64,000 bases of DNA from positions 1 to 64,000 of the forward strand of contig JAGWWS010000007.1 in assembly GCA_018970255.1 (NCBI GenBank), given 5' to 3'. Positions 24,546 to 33,168 of this stretch are shown here, in pieces. Position 1 is the stretch's first letter; every line of letters begins with the position of its first letter. This stretch comes from Verrucomicrobiota bacterium. GTDB taxonomy: Bacteria > Verrucomicrobiota > Verrucomicrobiia > Chthoniobacterales > Terrimicrobiaceae. Made by a program: the position numbers and the translations under genes. The notes under the pieces were generated by a model that ran no database searches, was not told the DNA's origin, and was given only the letters and a program-made list of their open reading frames with translations.

Positions 24546-25672
24546 AGCGAACCGCAAACCAAAACCGGTCCGCCCGCGGCTTTCGCCACCGCGAGCCCGG
24601 CGGCAAGGCCGGGCGCCACACAAAAGGGTTTTTCCGACGAGAGGCTTTCGGGCGGCGTTCCCCGGGGGTTTTTGACCGGAACGAAAACAAATTTCCGCGC
24701 CACCCGTTCAAGGATCCTGAGCATCGCCCCCGAGTCCTTGTCGGCCAGCGAACCAAAAACGACGACCGCCTTGGCCTCGCCGAAAACGCTGCGCCATGTG
24801 GCAACCAGGGTTTCGGCCGAATGGGGATTGTGCGCGCCATCGACGACGAGGCTGCCGCCGAAGCGCTGGAACCTCCCCGGCCAGTGGACGCTTTTCATTC
24901 CATTCGCAAAATCCCCCACCCCGCAGGGCAAGCCGGAGGCTTCGATCGCGGCGAGCGCCAGCGCCGCGTTCCACTTCTGGTGTTCGCCCGCAAGCCCGAC
25001 TTCCCCGTCCCAGGGTTGTTCCACAAACCGGATTGGTGCACCCCGCTCCGCGGCGGCTTTGCGGAAAACCGTTTCGGCTTCGGGCGGCTGTGGCGAGCAA
25101 ACCACGGGCACCCCGGGCTTGATGATGCCCGCTTTTTCAAAGGCGATTTTTTCGAGCGTGTCGCCGAGCCATTCCGAATGGTCCATGCCGATGGGCGTGA
25201 GGACCGAGGCGAGCGGCTCAACGGCGTTCGTGGCATCGAGCCGCCCGCCCATCCCGGTCTCGAGGACCACGACCCCGCAACCGGAGCGCGCAAAAAAGTC
25301 CAGCGCGAGGACCGTTCCGATTTCAAAAAAAGTCGCCGGGATTTTCCCGTCGCCGCAAATTTCGCGCAATCGGGCCAGGCCACCGGCCACGGCATCGGGC
25401 GGCGCCATTTCGCCATCCACGCGGATCCTTTCGCGGAAATCGACGAGGTGGGGCGAGGTGTAGAGGCCGCAGTGGTGGCCGGCCTTGCGGAGCGCGGAAT
25501 CGAGCATCACGCAAACGGACCCCTTGCCGTTCGTTCCGGCGACATGCAGGAAGCGCAGGTTTTTCTCGGGGTTCCCCGAGGCGGCGAGGAGGGCGCGGGT
25601 GTTTTCAAGCCCCAGCTTGATGCCCGTGAATTGCGCCCCGTGGATCCAGTCGAGCGCCTCGGCGTAGGTCAC
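24482..25672 (-). CDS. folC: folylpolyglutamate synthase / dihydrofolate synthase
   Basis: A 396-residue Mur-ligase-family enzyme that adds glutamate to folate (and may make dihydrofolate from dihydropteroate). Visible are the family start (YAEALDWIHG), the ATP loop HVAGTNGKGSVC near residues 43-54, YTSPHLVDFRERI, ETGMGGRLDATN and the C-terminal VDGAHNPHS. Length is slightly below the usual 420. It is the last gene of a leftward operon; its ATG overlaps the accD stop by four bases. Its 3' end overlaps cutA on the other strand. Confidence 0.94.
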   Translation of the reverse strand: MTYAEALDWIHGAQFTGIKLGLENTRALLAASGNPEKNLRFLHVAGTNGKGSVCVMLDSALRKAGHHCGLYTSPHLVDFRERIRVDGEMAPPDAVAGGLARLREICGDGKIPATFFEIGTVLALDFFARSGCGVVVLETGMGGRLDATNAVEPLASVLTPIGMDHSEWLGDTLEKIAFEKAGIIKPGVPVVCSPQPPEAETVFRKAAAERGAPIRFVEQPWDGEVGLAGEHQKWNAALALAAIEASGLPCGVGDFANGMKSVHWPGRFQRFGGSLVVDGAHNPHSAETLVATWRSVFGEAKAVVVFGSLADKDSGAMLRILERVARKFVFVPVKNPRGTPPESLSSEKPFCVAPGLAAGLAVAKAAGGPVLVCGSLYLAGEALGLPAVQDWSTQSA

Positions 25673-26511
25673 TTGGCCGCGAAGTAGCCGAGGAGGTCCG
25701 AGAGCGCCTGCCGCATGCGGGCGCGGGGCACGATGGTGTCGATGAGGCCGTGCTTCTCGAGGAATTCCGCGGTTTGGAAGTCCGGCGGAAGCGTCTGGTG
25801 CGTGGTCTCGCGGATCACGCGGGGCCCCGCGAACCCGATCATGGCGCCGGGCTCGGCGATGATCACATCCCCGAGCGACGCATAGCTGGCCATCACGCCG
25901 GCCGTGGTCGGGTTTGTGAGGATGTTGATGTAGGGCAGGCGCGCCTGGGCGTGCAGCGCGAGGGCGCCGCTGGTCTTCGCCATTTGCATGAGGCTCAGCA
26001 TGCCCTCATACATCCGCGCCCCGCCCGAGGCGCAGACCAGGATGACGGGCATTTTTTTCTTGGTCGAAAATTCGATGACGCGCGTGATTTTTTCGCCGAC
26101 GACCGAGCCCATCGTCGCGGCAAGGAAATTGAAATCCATCACGCCGAGGCCGACCGGGTGGCTGTTGATTTTCGCCTCGCCGGTGGTGACGGCATCGACG
26201 AGCCCGGTCTTCTGGCGGTAGCTCTGGAGGCGGTCGGTGTAGGTGGTGACGCCCTTGAAACCGAGCGGGTCCACGGCGGCCATGCCGGCATCGTGTTCCA
26301 CGAAGCTTTCGGGGTCCACAAGGCTCTCGATGCGCTCGCGGGAACCGAGGTTGAAATGGTGGCTGCACTTCGGGCACACCTGCAGGTTTTCGGCCAGGGC
26401 GAGGTTGTGGATGACCTCGCCGCAGGACGGGCACTTGGTCCAGAGGCCGGTGGGCATTTCCCGGCTTTTCTGGCCGAGGGCGCGGAGGATGGGTTTTTTG
26501 AAAATCGCCAT
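25669..26511 (-). CDS. accD: acetyl-CoA carboxylase carboxyltransferase subunit beta
   Basis: A 280-residue protein of normal length for AccD. The N-terminal zinc ribbon is complete (CPSC near residues 28-31 and CPKC near 47-50), followed by the carboxyltransferase domain with SGGARMYEGMLSLMQM and PTTAGVMASYASLGD. It forms the carboxyltransferase with AccA for malonyl-CoA synthesis. Coupling to folC in one operon is a common bacterial arrangement (accD-folC). Confidence 0.96.
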   Translation of the reverse strand: MAIFKKPILRALGQKSREMPTGLWTKCPSCGEVIHNLALAENLQVCPKCSHHFNLGSRERIESLVDPESFVEHDAGMAAVDPLGFKGVTTYTDRLQSYRQKTGLVDAVTTGEAKINSHPVGLGVMDFNFLAATMGSVVGEKITRVIEFSTKKKMPVILVCASGGARMYEGMLSLMQMAKTSGALALHAQARLPYINILTNPTTAGVMASYASLGDVIIAEPGAMIGFAGPRVIRETTHQTLPPDFQTAEFLEKHGLIDTIVPRARMRQALSDLLGYFAAK

Positions 26512-26520
26512 AAGGTTTTG

Positions 26521-27243
26521 TCAGCCGCGGGCCAGGGTGATGGCGCGAACGGAGGCCGCGCCGTTTTCGAGGAGCACCGCGGCGCAGGCATCGAGCGTCG
26601 CCCCGGTGGTGAGCACATCGTCCACGAGAAGGATGTTCATGTCGGACACATTGGCATTCTTGCGCGGCGCAAAGGCGTTCCGCAAGTTTTGCCTGCGCGC
26701 CCCGCGCGTGAGGCGGGTTTGCGTGCCGGTGTAGCGGCGGCGGGCGAGCGCATCGAGGACCTTCGTCCCGCAATGGCGGGAGAGTTCGGCCGCGAGGACG
26801 GCGGATTGGTTGAACCCCCTCTCCCGCTGGCGGCGGGGGTGGAGCGGCACAGGAACCAGGGCGTCCGCCCCGAAATCCTCGAGCCTCGGGTCGGCAAGGC
26901 CCTGCGCCAGGATTTTCCCAAGGATGCGGCCGAGCCAGATTTCGCGGCCGTATTTCAGGCGGTGGACGAGGTCGCGGATGGCGGCGCGGCTGCGGACCAC
27001 GCAAACGGCGGCCTCGAAATGGAACGCGGCGCCGCGGCAGTTCGGGCACGACAATTTTCCCGCCAAACCATCGAACGGCTCGGAGCAAATTTCGCAGCGG
27101 GGCTCGCGGATGGATTCGATGGTGCCCGCACACGGCCCGCAAAAATCGAGGCCCTCGGCAATCCGCACGCCGCAATGGGCGCAATGCGCCGGGTAAAGCA
27201 GGCTCAGCGCCGGCTCAAGCAGGGCGGCGAAGGCTTTTGCCAT
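26521..27243 (-). CDS. ComF family phosphoribosyltransferase-like protein
   Basis: A 240-residue protein read from ATG 27243 (an ATG three codons upstream is possible). It has the double zinc ribbon of ComF proteins (CAHCG, CGPC, CEIC, CPNC) and a C-terminal phosphoribosyltransferase domain with the PRPP-binding loop ILLVDDVLTTGATLDA. ComF is needed for DNA uptake in several bacteria and binds single-stranded-DNA machinery. No other competence genes are in the window. It lies nine bases upstream of accD and overlaps the end of the CPBP gene. Confidence 0.9.
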   Translation of the reverse strand: MAKAFAALLEPALSLLYPAHCAHCGVRIAEGLDFCGPCAGTIESIREPRCEICSEPFDGLAGKLSCPNCRGAAFHFEAAVCVVRSRAAIRDLVHRLKYGREIWLGRILGKILAQGLADPRLEDFGADALVPVPLHPRRQRERGFNQSAVLAAELSRHCGTKVLDALARRRYTGTQTRLTRGARRQNLRNAFAPRKNANVSDMNILLVDDVLTTGATLDACAAVLLENGAASVRAITLARG

Positions 27244-28150
27244 GGCGCACAACGAAGAAGATGCCGATTCCGGTCACAGCCAGCATCGCAAGCGGAAGAA
27301 GACCGGTGGGCACCGCCCCGCTGACCACATTGTCGCCGACCAACGGCAGGAGTTCGGCGGGCTTGGGCTGGAATTTCGCAATGAGCCGCAGCCCCTGTTG
27401 CGTGGCGATCCATCCCGCATGGACGCCGATGGCGATGAATAGCGAGCGCGTGGAAACCGTGGCCCCGGCGAGGAGGATCCCCGCGAGGAAAAGGGTGGCG
27501 AAACCCCAGCCGAGCAGCGGCCAAGGAGGCGCACTCGTAAACGCGAGCGGGATCTGTTCGAAGCCGCTCAACCAGGTCACAGGCTCTTGCGAAGCCTTCT
27601 TCAGCGGGCGCAAGAAGTGGACCACCGCAAAAACGAGCGAACTCAGCAGGATGGCCGGCACGGTTCGCATCGCCATAAGGCAAAGCCCGAGGAGCACCGC
27701 CCGGAAGAGGAATTCCTCGATCACGGAAACCGCGGCGGCCGTTCCTGCGATGCGGAGGAAGCCGGCCGCCGGCCAATCGGGCCGGATTTGATAAACCCCG
27801 CCCCAGACCAAACCCACCGACATCAGGATGGCCGGCACCGCAGCCACGGCGAACCCCAGCGCCAGGTCGGATTTCCAACGGGCATTCGGCTGGATCCCGA
27901 GCGGTTCCAAGCGGCGGATGCCGATCCACCGGAACGCGGGCCACAGCATCAACACCGTCGCGATTTGGATGCTCCGGCTGAAATACCTGTGGAACGGGAA
28001 CCCCTCGACGATCGGCAACACGCCGATTTCCGCCAGCCACGACCCGGTCCAATACAACGGCGGCGAAAGGAGGCACCCGAGCAGCACGATGCCGCCGAGG
28101 CAGGCGAGGAGGCGCAGCAGGTTGCGCGCGTTGGCGGGATTGTCGTTCAC
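27215..28150 (-). CDS. CPBP-family intramembrane metalloprotease-like protein
   Basis: A 311-residue membrane protein taken from GTG 28150; longer readings would run through the bioA start region. It shows about eight hydrophobic segments and the CPBP (CAAX protease and bacteriocin-processing) motifs: EEFLFRAVLLG (EExxxR), FAVVHF (FxxxH) and GVHAGWIATQQG. In family members these residues hold a glutamyl-protease active site in the membrane. The substrate is unknown. It is first in the leftward operon with comF, accD and folC, 32 bases from the divergent bioA. Confidence 0.85.
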   Translation of the reverse strand: MNDNPANARNLLRLLACLGGIVLLGCLLSPPLYWTGSWLAEIGVLPIVEGFPFHRYFSRSIQIATVLMLWPAFRWIGIRRLEPLGIQPNARWKSDLALGFAVAAVPAILMSVGLVWGGVYQIRPDWPAAGFLRIAGTAAAVSVIEEFLFRAVLLGLCLMAMRTVPAILLSSLVFAVVHFLRPLKKASQEPVTWLSGFEQIPLAFTSAPPWPLLGWGFATLFLAGILLAGATVSTRSLFIAIGVHAGWIATQQGLRLIAKFQPKPAELLPLVGDNVVSGAVPTGLLPLAMLAVTGIGIFFVVRHGKSLRRPA

Positions 28151-28182
28151 GCGACGCGATGTATCGGCTAAAGCTCCGCGCC

Positions 28183-29493
28183 ATGCCAGATGTTTGGAAC
28201 ACGGAAAAGCTCGCCGAACTCGACAAACGCCACCTCTGGCATCCATTCACCCAGATGCGCGACTGGTGCGATCCCGGTCACGAACCACTCATCCTCGTGC
28301 GCGGTGAAGGCGCGATGCTGGAGGACAGCCGAGGCCGCCGCTACCTCGATGGAAACTCCTCGATTTGGACAAACATTCACGGCCACTCGCACCCGCACAT
28401 CACTCGCGCCGTCCACGAACAACTCGATCTCGTCTCCCATGTTTCCTTCCTGGGAACCACGAACGCCCCCTCCATCCGACTCGCGGAAAGACTTTGCGAT
28501 TTTTTTCCAAAAAACACGCTCACCCGTGCGTTCCTGAGTGACGACGGATCCACAGCCATCGAGGCGGCGATGAAGATGGCTGTCCAATTCCACCAACTCA
28601 CCGGCAATCCACACCGCTCGGGGTTCGTGGCATTCGACAATGCCTACCACGGCGACACTCTCGGCGCGGCCAGTATTGGAGGGATAGGGACCTTCCATAA
28701 AAAAATCGAAGGCCACAAATTTCCGGTTCATCGAATCTCCGATCCCGAAGAACTCGACGCTCTCCCCGCGTGGCGAGAAGGCCTGATTGCGGCTGCCGCC
28801 ATCGAACCCCTCATCCAAGGCGCCGCAGGAATGAGGACCTGGCCGAAAGGGCTCCTGAGCCGTCTCAGGAAAAAATGCAACGAAGCCGGGGTTTTTCTCA
28901 TCCTCGACGAGGTCATGACAGGATTCGGCCGCACCGGAACGATGTTCGCCTGTCAGCAGGAGCAAGTGATCCCTGATTTCTTGTGCCTCGCAAAAGGGCT
29001 TTCAGGTGGCTACATGCCACTCGCCGCCACCCTCACAACGGAAAAAATCTTCGAGGCCTTCCTTGGCGACTTTTCCGAGGGGAAAACTTTCTACTACGGC
29101 CACAGTTATTCCGGAAACCCGCTTGGTTGCGCGGCCGCTCTGGCCAATCTCGAGGTCTTCGAAAAAGAATCCACCCTCGAAAACCTCCAGCCAAAAATCC
29201 AAAAACTCACTTCACTCCTCGACCAACTTCGCGTCGTCCCACAAGTCCACGAAATTCGCCAATGCGGATTCATCGCCGGCATTGATATCGGTCGTCCGGA
29301 CGGAACCAAGCTTCCATGGCAAGAGCGCACGGGAGCCCGCATCTGCCTGGCCGCCCGAAATCACGGTCTCCTCACCCGTCCGATTCTCGACACCCTGGTT
29401 TTCATCCCCCCGCTCTGCACCACTGAAGCCCAACTGGAATCCGGCATCTCCGCCCTCGAGCGGGCGATTCAGGAAGTTTCCGGGCCGAGCTGA
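28183..29493 (+). CDS. bioA: adenosylmethionine-8-amino-7-oxononanoate transaminase
   Basis: A 436-residue class III aminotransferase of biotin synthesis, converting KAPA to DAPA with S-adenosylmethionine as amino donor. ATG 28183 gives the normal BioA N-terminus (LDKRHLWHPFTQM); an ATG eight codons upstream is less likely. Diagnostic features are NSSIWTNIHGHSHP, DDGSTAIEAAMKMA, DEVMTGFGRTG, and the PLP lysine K271 in LAKGLSGGYMPL. No other bio genes are nearby. The last 25 bases overlap the opposite-strand MFS gene. Confidence 0.95.
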   Translation: MPDVWNTEKLAELDKRHLWHPFTQMRDWCDPGHEPLILVRGEGAMLEDSRGRRYLDGNSSIWTNIHGHSHPHITRAVHEQLDLVSHVSFLGTTNAPSIRLAERLCDFFPKNTLTRAFLSDDGSTAIEAAMKMAVQFHQLTGNPHRSGFVAFDNAYHGDTLGAASIGGIGTFHKKIEGHKFPVHRISDPEELDALPAWREGLIAAAAIEPLIQGAAGMRTWPKGLLSRLRKKCNEAGVFLILDEVMTGFGRTGTMFACQQEQVIPDFLCLAKGLSGGYMPLAATLTTEKIFEAFLGDFSEGKTFYYGHSYSGNPLGCAAALANLEVFEKESTLENLQPKIQKLTSLLDQLRVVPQVHEIRQCGFIAGIDIGRPDGTKLPWQERTGARICLAARNHGLLTRPILDTLVFIPPLCTTEAQLESGISALERAIQEVSGPS

Positions 29494-30764
29494 TCGATTC
29501 GGGAGGGATCCCCCACGCGGTCGTGGAGCCGCGCCACTTGGAAAACCGTGGCGATGTTCAAAACAAAAAGCGCTGCAAAATAGATGCTGTGCCGCTTCCA
29601 CTCGAAGGCGCCGGTCACCGCTTCAAAAGTCCCGAGGTAATCCAGCGAAATCCCCCACGCGACCGGCGAAGCGCCAAGCCCCAAGCTCGTGATCACCGTG
29701 AACAGCGCGAAAAAGTGGTTCCGCCCCATCTGCGGCATCGTGGCGAAAATGATCCGTGCGTTGGCCACCGAGAAAGCCGCCCCCGCGCCGCCCGAGAGGA
29801 GGTTGAGAAAGCCCACGACCCGTTTGCGGCACGGCACGACACCCGCCGCCAGCAGGAACCAACCAAGGATCACGAGCCCGATCGCAACCAGCGACACCGC
29901 CAGCACCGGCTTGCAACCGAACCGGTCGACCAAATGCCCGACAAACGGCAGCACCAGCAACGAGCCCGCGAAAGAAACCCCGCTCAAATACAGCACCTGC
30001 GCGGCGTCGAAGCCCGGGAATTCGTGCAGGTATTCCACCGTGAAAACCCCGAGGCTCCCGACCACCACCACGAAAAGGAGGTTGAAAACCAGCAGCGCAA
30101 GGAACGGCGGGTGGAAAAGGATTTCGCGCCAGGGCACAGGGTGCGACGAGTTCGCCAACTCCCCCTCCGCCTGCACATCGGGGATCCGGTTGATGAAAAA
30201 AAGCGCCACCGTCCCGGCCAGCGCGCTCACCGCGAAAACGAGCGAGTATTCATGCGGGTCCACCCGCCCGGCCATGAGCAAGGCCGATGCCAGCGCCGCA
30301 AGGACGGACCCGGCATGCATGTAAATCTGGTCCCGCGAAAGGAACCGCGCCTTCGCCTCCTCGGGGATCAACGCCGCGATCCACGGCATCCACGCGGCCG
30401 AGGCGATGCCGCGGAGGAAATTGAAAACGAAGAGCGCCGCCACGATCGCCACGAGCTTGCTGGCCGGGTCCAGGAAGTCCATCAACGGCACCGCCGCCAC
30501 GAAGAAAATGAAAATCGTCCTCAGCCCCCATCCCGCCAGCACGAACTTCCGGTAGCCATACACCGGCAGAAATTTCGCCGCGGGTAGTTGCAGCACCGTC
30601 ATCAACGGCGTGAATGAGGCCAGGATGCCGATCACCGTGGAAGACGCCCCGATTTCCTTTGCGTAAAGGATGATTGGCGCCCCGAGGATGATTTGGAACG
30701 AAAGCGCGTTGAGCAGCGCGAACCAATGAATGTTCTGCGACCCCGGCGGAGACAGGCTTTTCAA
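29469..30764 (-). CDS. MFS transporter
   Basis: A 431-residue protein with about 12 hydrophobic segments and major-facilitator layout (FLPVYGYRKFVLAG in loop 2-3, LVDRFGCKPVLAVS in loop 8-9). No substrate signature recognised; it resembles poorly characterised carriers with the start QNIHWFALLNALSFQIILGAP. It is convergent with bioA and its end overlaps bioA by 25 bases. A small leftward gene lies 33 bases upstream, so the two may be cotranscribed. Confidence 0.82.
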   Translation of the reverse strand: MKSLSPPGSQNIHWFALLNALSFQIILGAPIILYAKEIGASSTVIGILASFTPLMTVLQLPAAKFLPVYGYRKFVLAGWGLRTIFIFFVAAVPLMDFLDPASKLVAIVAALFVFNFLRGIASAAWMPWIAALIPEEAKARFLSRDQIYMHAGSVLAALASALLMAGRVDPHEYSLVFAVSALAGTVALFFINRIPDVQAEGELANSSHPVPWREILFHPPFLALLVFNLLFVVVVGSLGVFTVEYLHEFPGFDAAQVLYLSGVSFAGSLLVLPFVGHLVDRFGCKPVLAVSLVAIGLVILGWFLLAAGVVPCRKRVVGFLNLLSGGAGAAFSVANARIIFATMPQMGRNHFFALFTVITSLGLGASPVAWGISLDYLGTFEAVTGAFEWKRHSIYFAALFVLNIATVFQVARLHDRVGDPSRIDQLGPETS

Positions 30765-30797
30765 CGGGTCCCGGGGGCAACGCAGCCCCCGCCTGCT

Positions 30798-31136
30798 TCA
30801 GTCGGCCACTGCGGGTTCCGGAGCTTTTTGCTGTTGCACGGCTGCGGCCGCGTCGGCCTGCGAGGGCAGCACATACGGTTGGCCGGGGCGGTAAACCGGC
30901 GCGTCCGTCTTTGGCGGTTGGATCAGGCTCCTCTCGATGAGGACCGGGTCCGCCGGCGCCACGAGGCTGTAGCTCCCCTTCCCGTCGGGCATCATCGGCG
31001 TGCCCCAGCGCGAACGGCACACGACCTCCTTCGCCTTGACCTTGCTGCCGTTGAGAAGGTGGTTTTCCAAATCGGGTTGCTCGGGCGCCGTGAAGACCGA
31101 GACCAACGAACCACCGGCAATCAGGAGAGAGATCAT
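30798..31136 (-). CDS. hypothetical small exported or membrane-anchored protein
   Basis: A 112-residue frame from ATG 31136. The first 17 residues are hydrophobic (MISLLIAGGSLVSVFTA) and could act as a signal or anchor; no lipobox. The rest is polar with Pro-rich parts (YRPGQPYVLPSQ) and an Ala/Gln-rich end. A longer upstream frame exists but overlaps the divergent gene at 31220. No family recognised. Confidence 0.5.
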   Translation of the reverse strand: MISLLIAGGSLVSVFTAPEQPDLENHLLNGSKVKAKEVVCRSRWGTPMMPDGKGSYSLVAPADPVLIERSLIQPPKTDAPVYRPGQPYVLPSQADAAAAVQQQKAPEPAVAD

Positions 31137-31219
31137 GTCGGTCCAAATACCCCCGCCCCGCCTCCTCCTCCAGAAAAATTTCCGCTGGAAACCCCGCCGC
31201 CTTTGCCCATCCTTCGCGC

Positions 31220-31912
31220 ATGCTCCGAGCCATCCTGACCACGATGCTGCTGGCGGTCCCTTGCGCATTGGCGAACACCGCCGGTTCCGCGCTCCAAGCC
31301 CTGCAAGCCGCCGCCGCCCTGCCCGGCGCAAAAACAGGCGCCATCGTCGAACTCGCCGGAACGCGCGGGGAACCCTTTCCCAAGGAATGGACCATCCTCC
31401 TCGCCGACCCCACCGCCCGCGGCGGCGTGCGCGAAGTGGTTGTCTCAAACGGCGCCATCTCCGGGGAACGCACGCCCCTCCGCGGCCATGCAGCGGTCGC
31501 CGCCATGCCGGCCATCGACCCCGCGAAAGTCACGATGGATGCCGACAGCCTCTTCCACGCCGTCCAAGCCGAGGCCGTCGCCGCACGCGTGGGTTTCCAC
31601 TGGATCGACTACCGCCTCGCCGCGAACCCCGGCACCTTCATCCCCGAGTGGACAGCCACGCTCTACGACCACCTTGGAATCCCCGTCGGCCGCACGACCT
31701 TTTCCGCGCAAGGCGGCGGGGTTTTGAAACCACTCGCCCTTTCCGCAAAATCCCAGCCCAAGCGCAAAAAAGTCGGCGGCCTCGTGGGACGCATTTCGGA
31801 CTCCGCAGGAACCGCCGCAAAGAAGGTCAAAAACTCGACCCTCCGCACGGTGGGCGATGTGCAGGAGTTCCTCGTCGGCGAGCGCACGCTGGGGCCGGCA
31901 GCCGAAGAATAA
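31220..31912 (+). CDS. hypothetical secreted protein
   Basis: A 230-residue protein with a clear signal peptide (MLRAILTTMLLAVPCALANT). The mature part has a conserved-looking beta segment (ADPTARGGVREVVVSNG) and the element GFHWIDYRLAA-x-PGTF-x-PEW, then a Lys-rich C-terminus. No domain recognised. It is 50 bases upstream of the RND adaptor gene on the same strand but has no evident functional tie to efflux. Confidence 0.6.
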   Translation: MLRAILTTMLLAVPCALANTAGSALQALQAAAALPGAKTGAIVELAGTRGEPFPKEWTILLADPTARGGVREVVVSNGAISGERTPLRGHAAVAAMPAIDPAKVTMDADSLFHAVQAEAVAARVGFHWIDYRLAANPGTFIPEWTATLYDHLGIPVGRTTFSAQGGGVLKPLALSAKSQPKRKKVGGLVGRISDSAGTAAKKVKNSTLRTVGDVQEFLVGERTLGPAAEE

Positions 31913-31962
31913 CGGAACAAAATTCTCGCCCGCAGCGCCCCTTCCCGATAGCCGTTGGCGCC

Positions 31963-33156
31963 ATGAAACTCCCGCCCTCCGCGGTCGCACTCTTGCTCGC
32001 AGCCGCATTTCTCCCGGCCTGCAAAAAGCACGAACCGCCCGCCGCCCCGCCGGTCCCCGTCTCTGTCACGCCGGTCCTGCGCCAGAATGTCATCGCCTCG
32101 CAGCAGTGGGTCGGCCTCCTCGATGGTTTCCAAAACGCAAACATCCAGGCCCAGGTCACCGGCTACCTCCTCACCCAAAATTACCAGGAAGGCTCCTTCG
32201 TCAAAAAAGGCGACACCCTCTTCACCATCGACCCCCGCCCGTTCCAGGCCGCGCTCGCCCAGGCCCAGGCCCAATACGCCAGCGCGGTCGCAAAGGCCCA
32301 GCTCGAGCAGCTCACCCTCCAAAAGCAAACCCAGCTCTACGAAACGAAGGTCATCAGCGAGCAGCAATACCAGACCTCCTACCAAAACACCCAGGCATCC
32401 ATCGCCGATGTCGCTGCCGCGCAGGCCGCCGTCCAGTCCGCCCAGGTGAACCTCGATTATTGCACCATCAACGCCCCGTTCGACGGGATCGCCGGCGTCG
32501 CGCAGGCCCAGATCGGCGACCTCGTCGGTCCCGGCGGGCGAGTGTCCATCCTCACCCAGGCCTCGCAGATCGACCCGATGAAGTTGAATTTCTTCATCAC
32601 CGAGTCGGAATTCCTCCAGGCCTTCAGCCTCATCGAACGCATCTCGAAAATTCCAGCATCCGACCGCACCGCCCGCCTCAGCATCAAGCTCGCCGACGGC
32701 ACGCAATACCCCGAGCCGGGCACCTACGATTTTGTGAACCGCCAGATCAACAGCTCCACCGGCACCATCCAGGTCACAGGCCTCTTCCCGAACCCGAATG
32801 GAATCCTCCGTCCCGGCCTCTTCGCGGCGGTCACCGCACCGGTCCAGCAAATTGACAACGCCATCCTCGTCCCGCAAAAATCCCTCGTCGAACTCCAGGG
32901 CGCGCACTTCATCTCGATCGCCCTGCCCGATGGCACCGCAAAGCCGATCCCGGTGAAACCCGGTCCGCTGCAAGGCCAGTGGCTGGTCGTTGACGGCCCT
33001 GTTCCCGACGGCGCGAAGGTCATCGTCGAGGGCGTGGAAAAAGCCCGCCCCGGCATGAAGCTCGACGCCAAACCCTGGCAAGGCCCGCCGCCACCGCCTC
33101 CGGCGGGGCAAACCGCCGCACCCGCATCCACCCCCGCCGCCCCGGCCGCAAGCTGA
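31963..33156 (+). CDS. RND efflux periplasmic adaptor (membrane fusion lipoprotein)
   Basis: A 397-residue lipoprotein (lipobox AFLPAC near residue 20) of the AcrA/MexA family. It shows the barrel-sandwich halves (ANIQAQVTGYLL; then CTINAPFDGIAGVAQAQIGD), a helical hairpin between them, and a Pro/Ala-rich C-terminal tail. It bridges the inner-membrane pump encoded next (12 bases downstream) and an outer-membrane TolC-type channel; a TolC-family gene lies 9 kb further on. Start at ATG 31963 matches the signal peptide. Confidence 0.93.
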   Translation: MKLPPSAVALLLAAAFLPACKKHEPPAAPPVPVSVTPVLRQNVIASQQWVGLLDGFQNANIQAQVTGYLLTQNYQEGSFVKKGDTLFTIDPRPFQAALAQAQAQYASAVAKAQLEQLTLQKQTQLYETKVISEQQYQTSYQNTQASIADVAAAQAAVQSAQVNLDYCTINAPFDGIAGVAQAQIGDLVGPGGRVSILTQASQIDPMKLNFFITESEFLQAFSLIERISKIPASDRTARLSIKLADGTQYPEPGTYDFVNRQINSSTGTIQVTGLFPNPNGILRPGLFAAVTAPVQQIDNAILVPQKSLVELQGAHFISIALPDGTAKPIPVKPGPLQGQWLVVDGPVPDGAKVIVEGVEKARPGMKLDAKPWQGPPPPPPAGQTAAPASTPAAPAAS

Positions 33157-33168
33157 CGCCACCCGCGC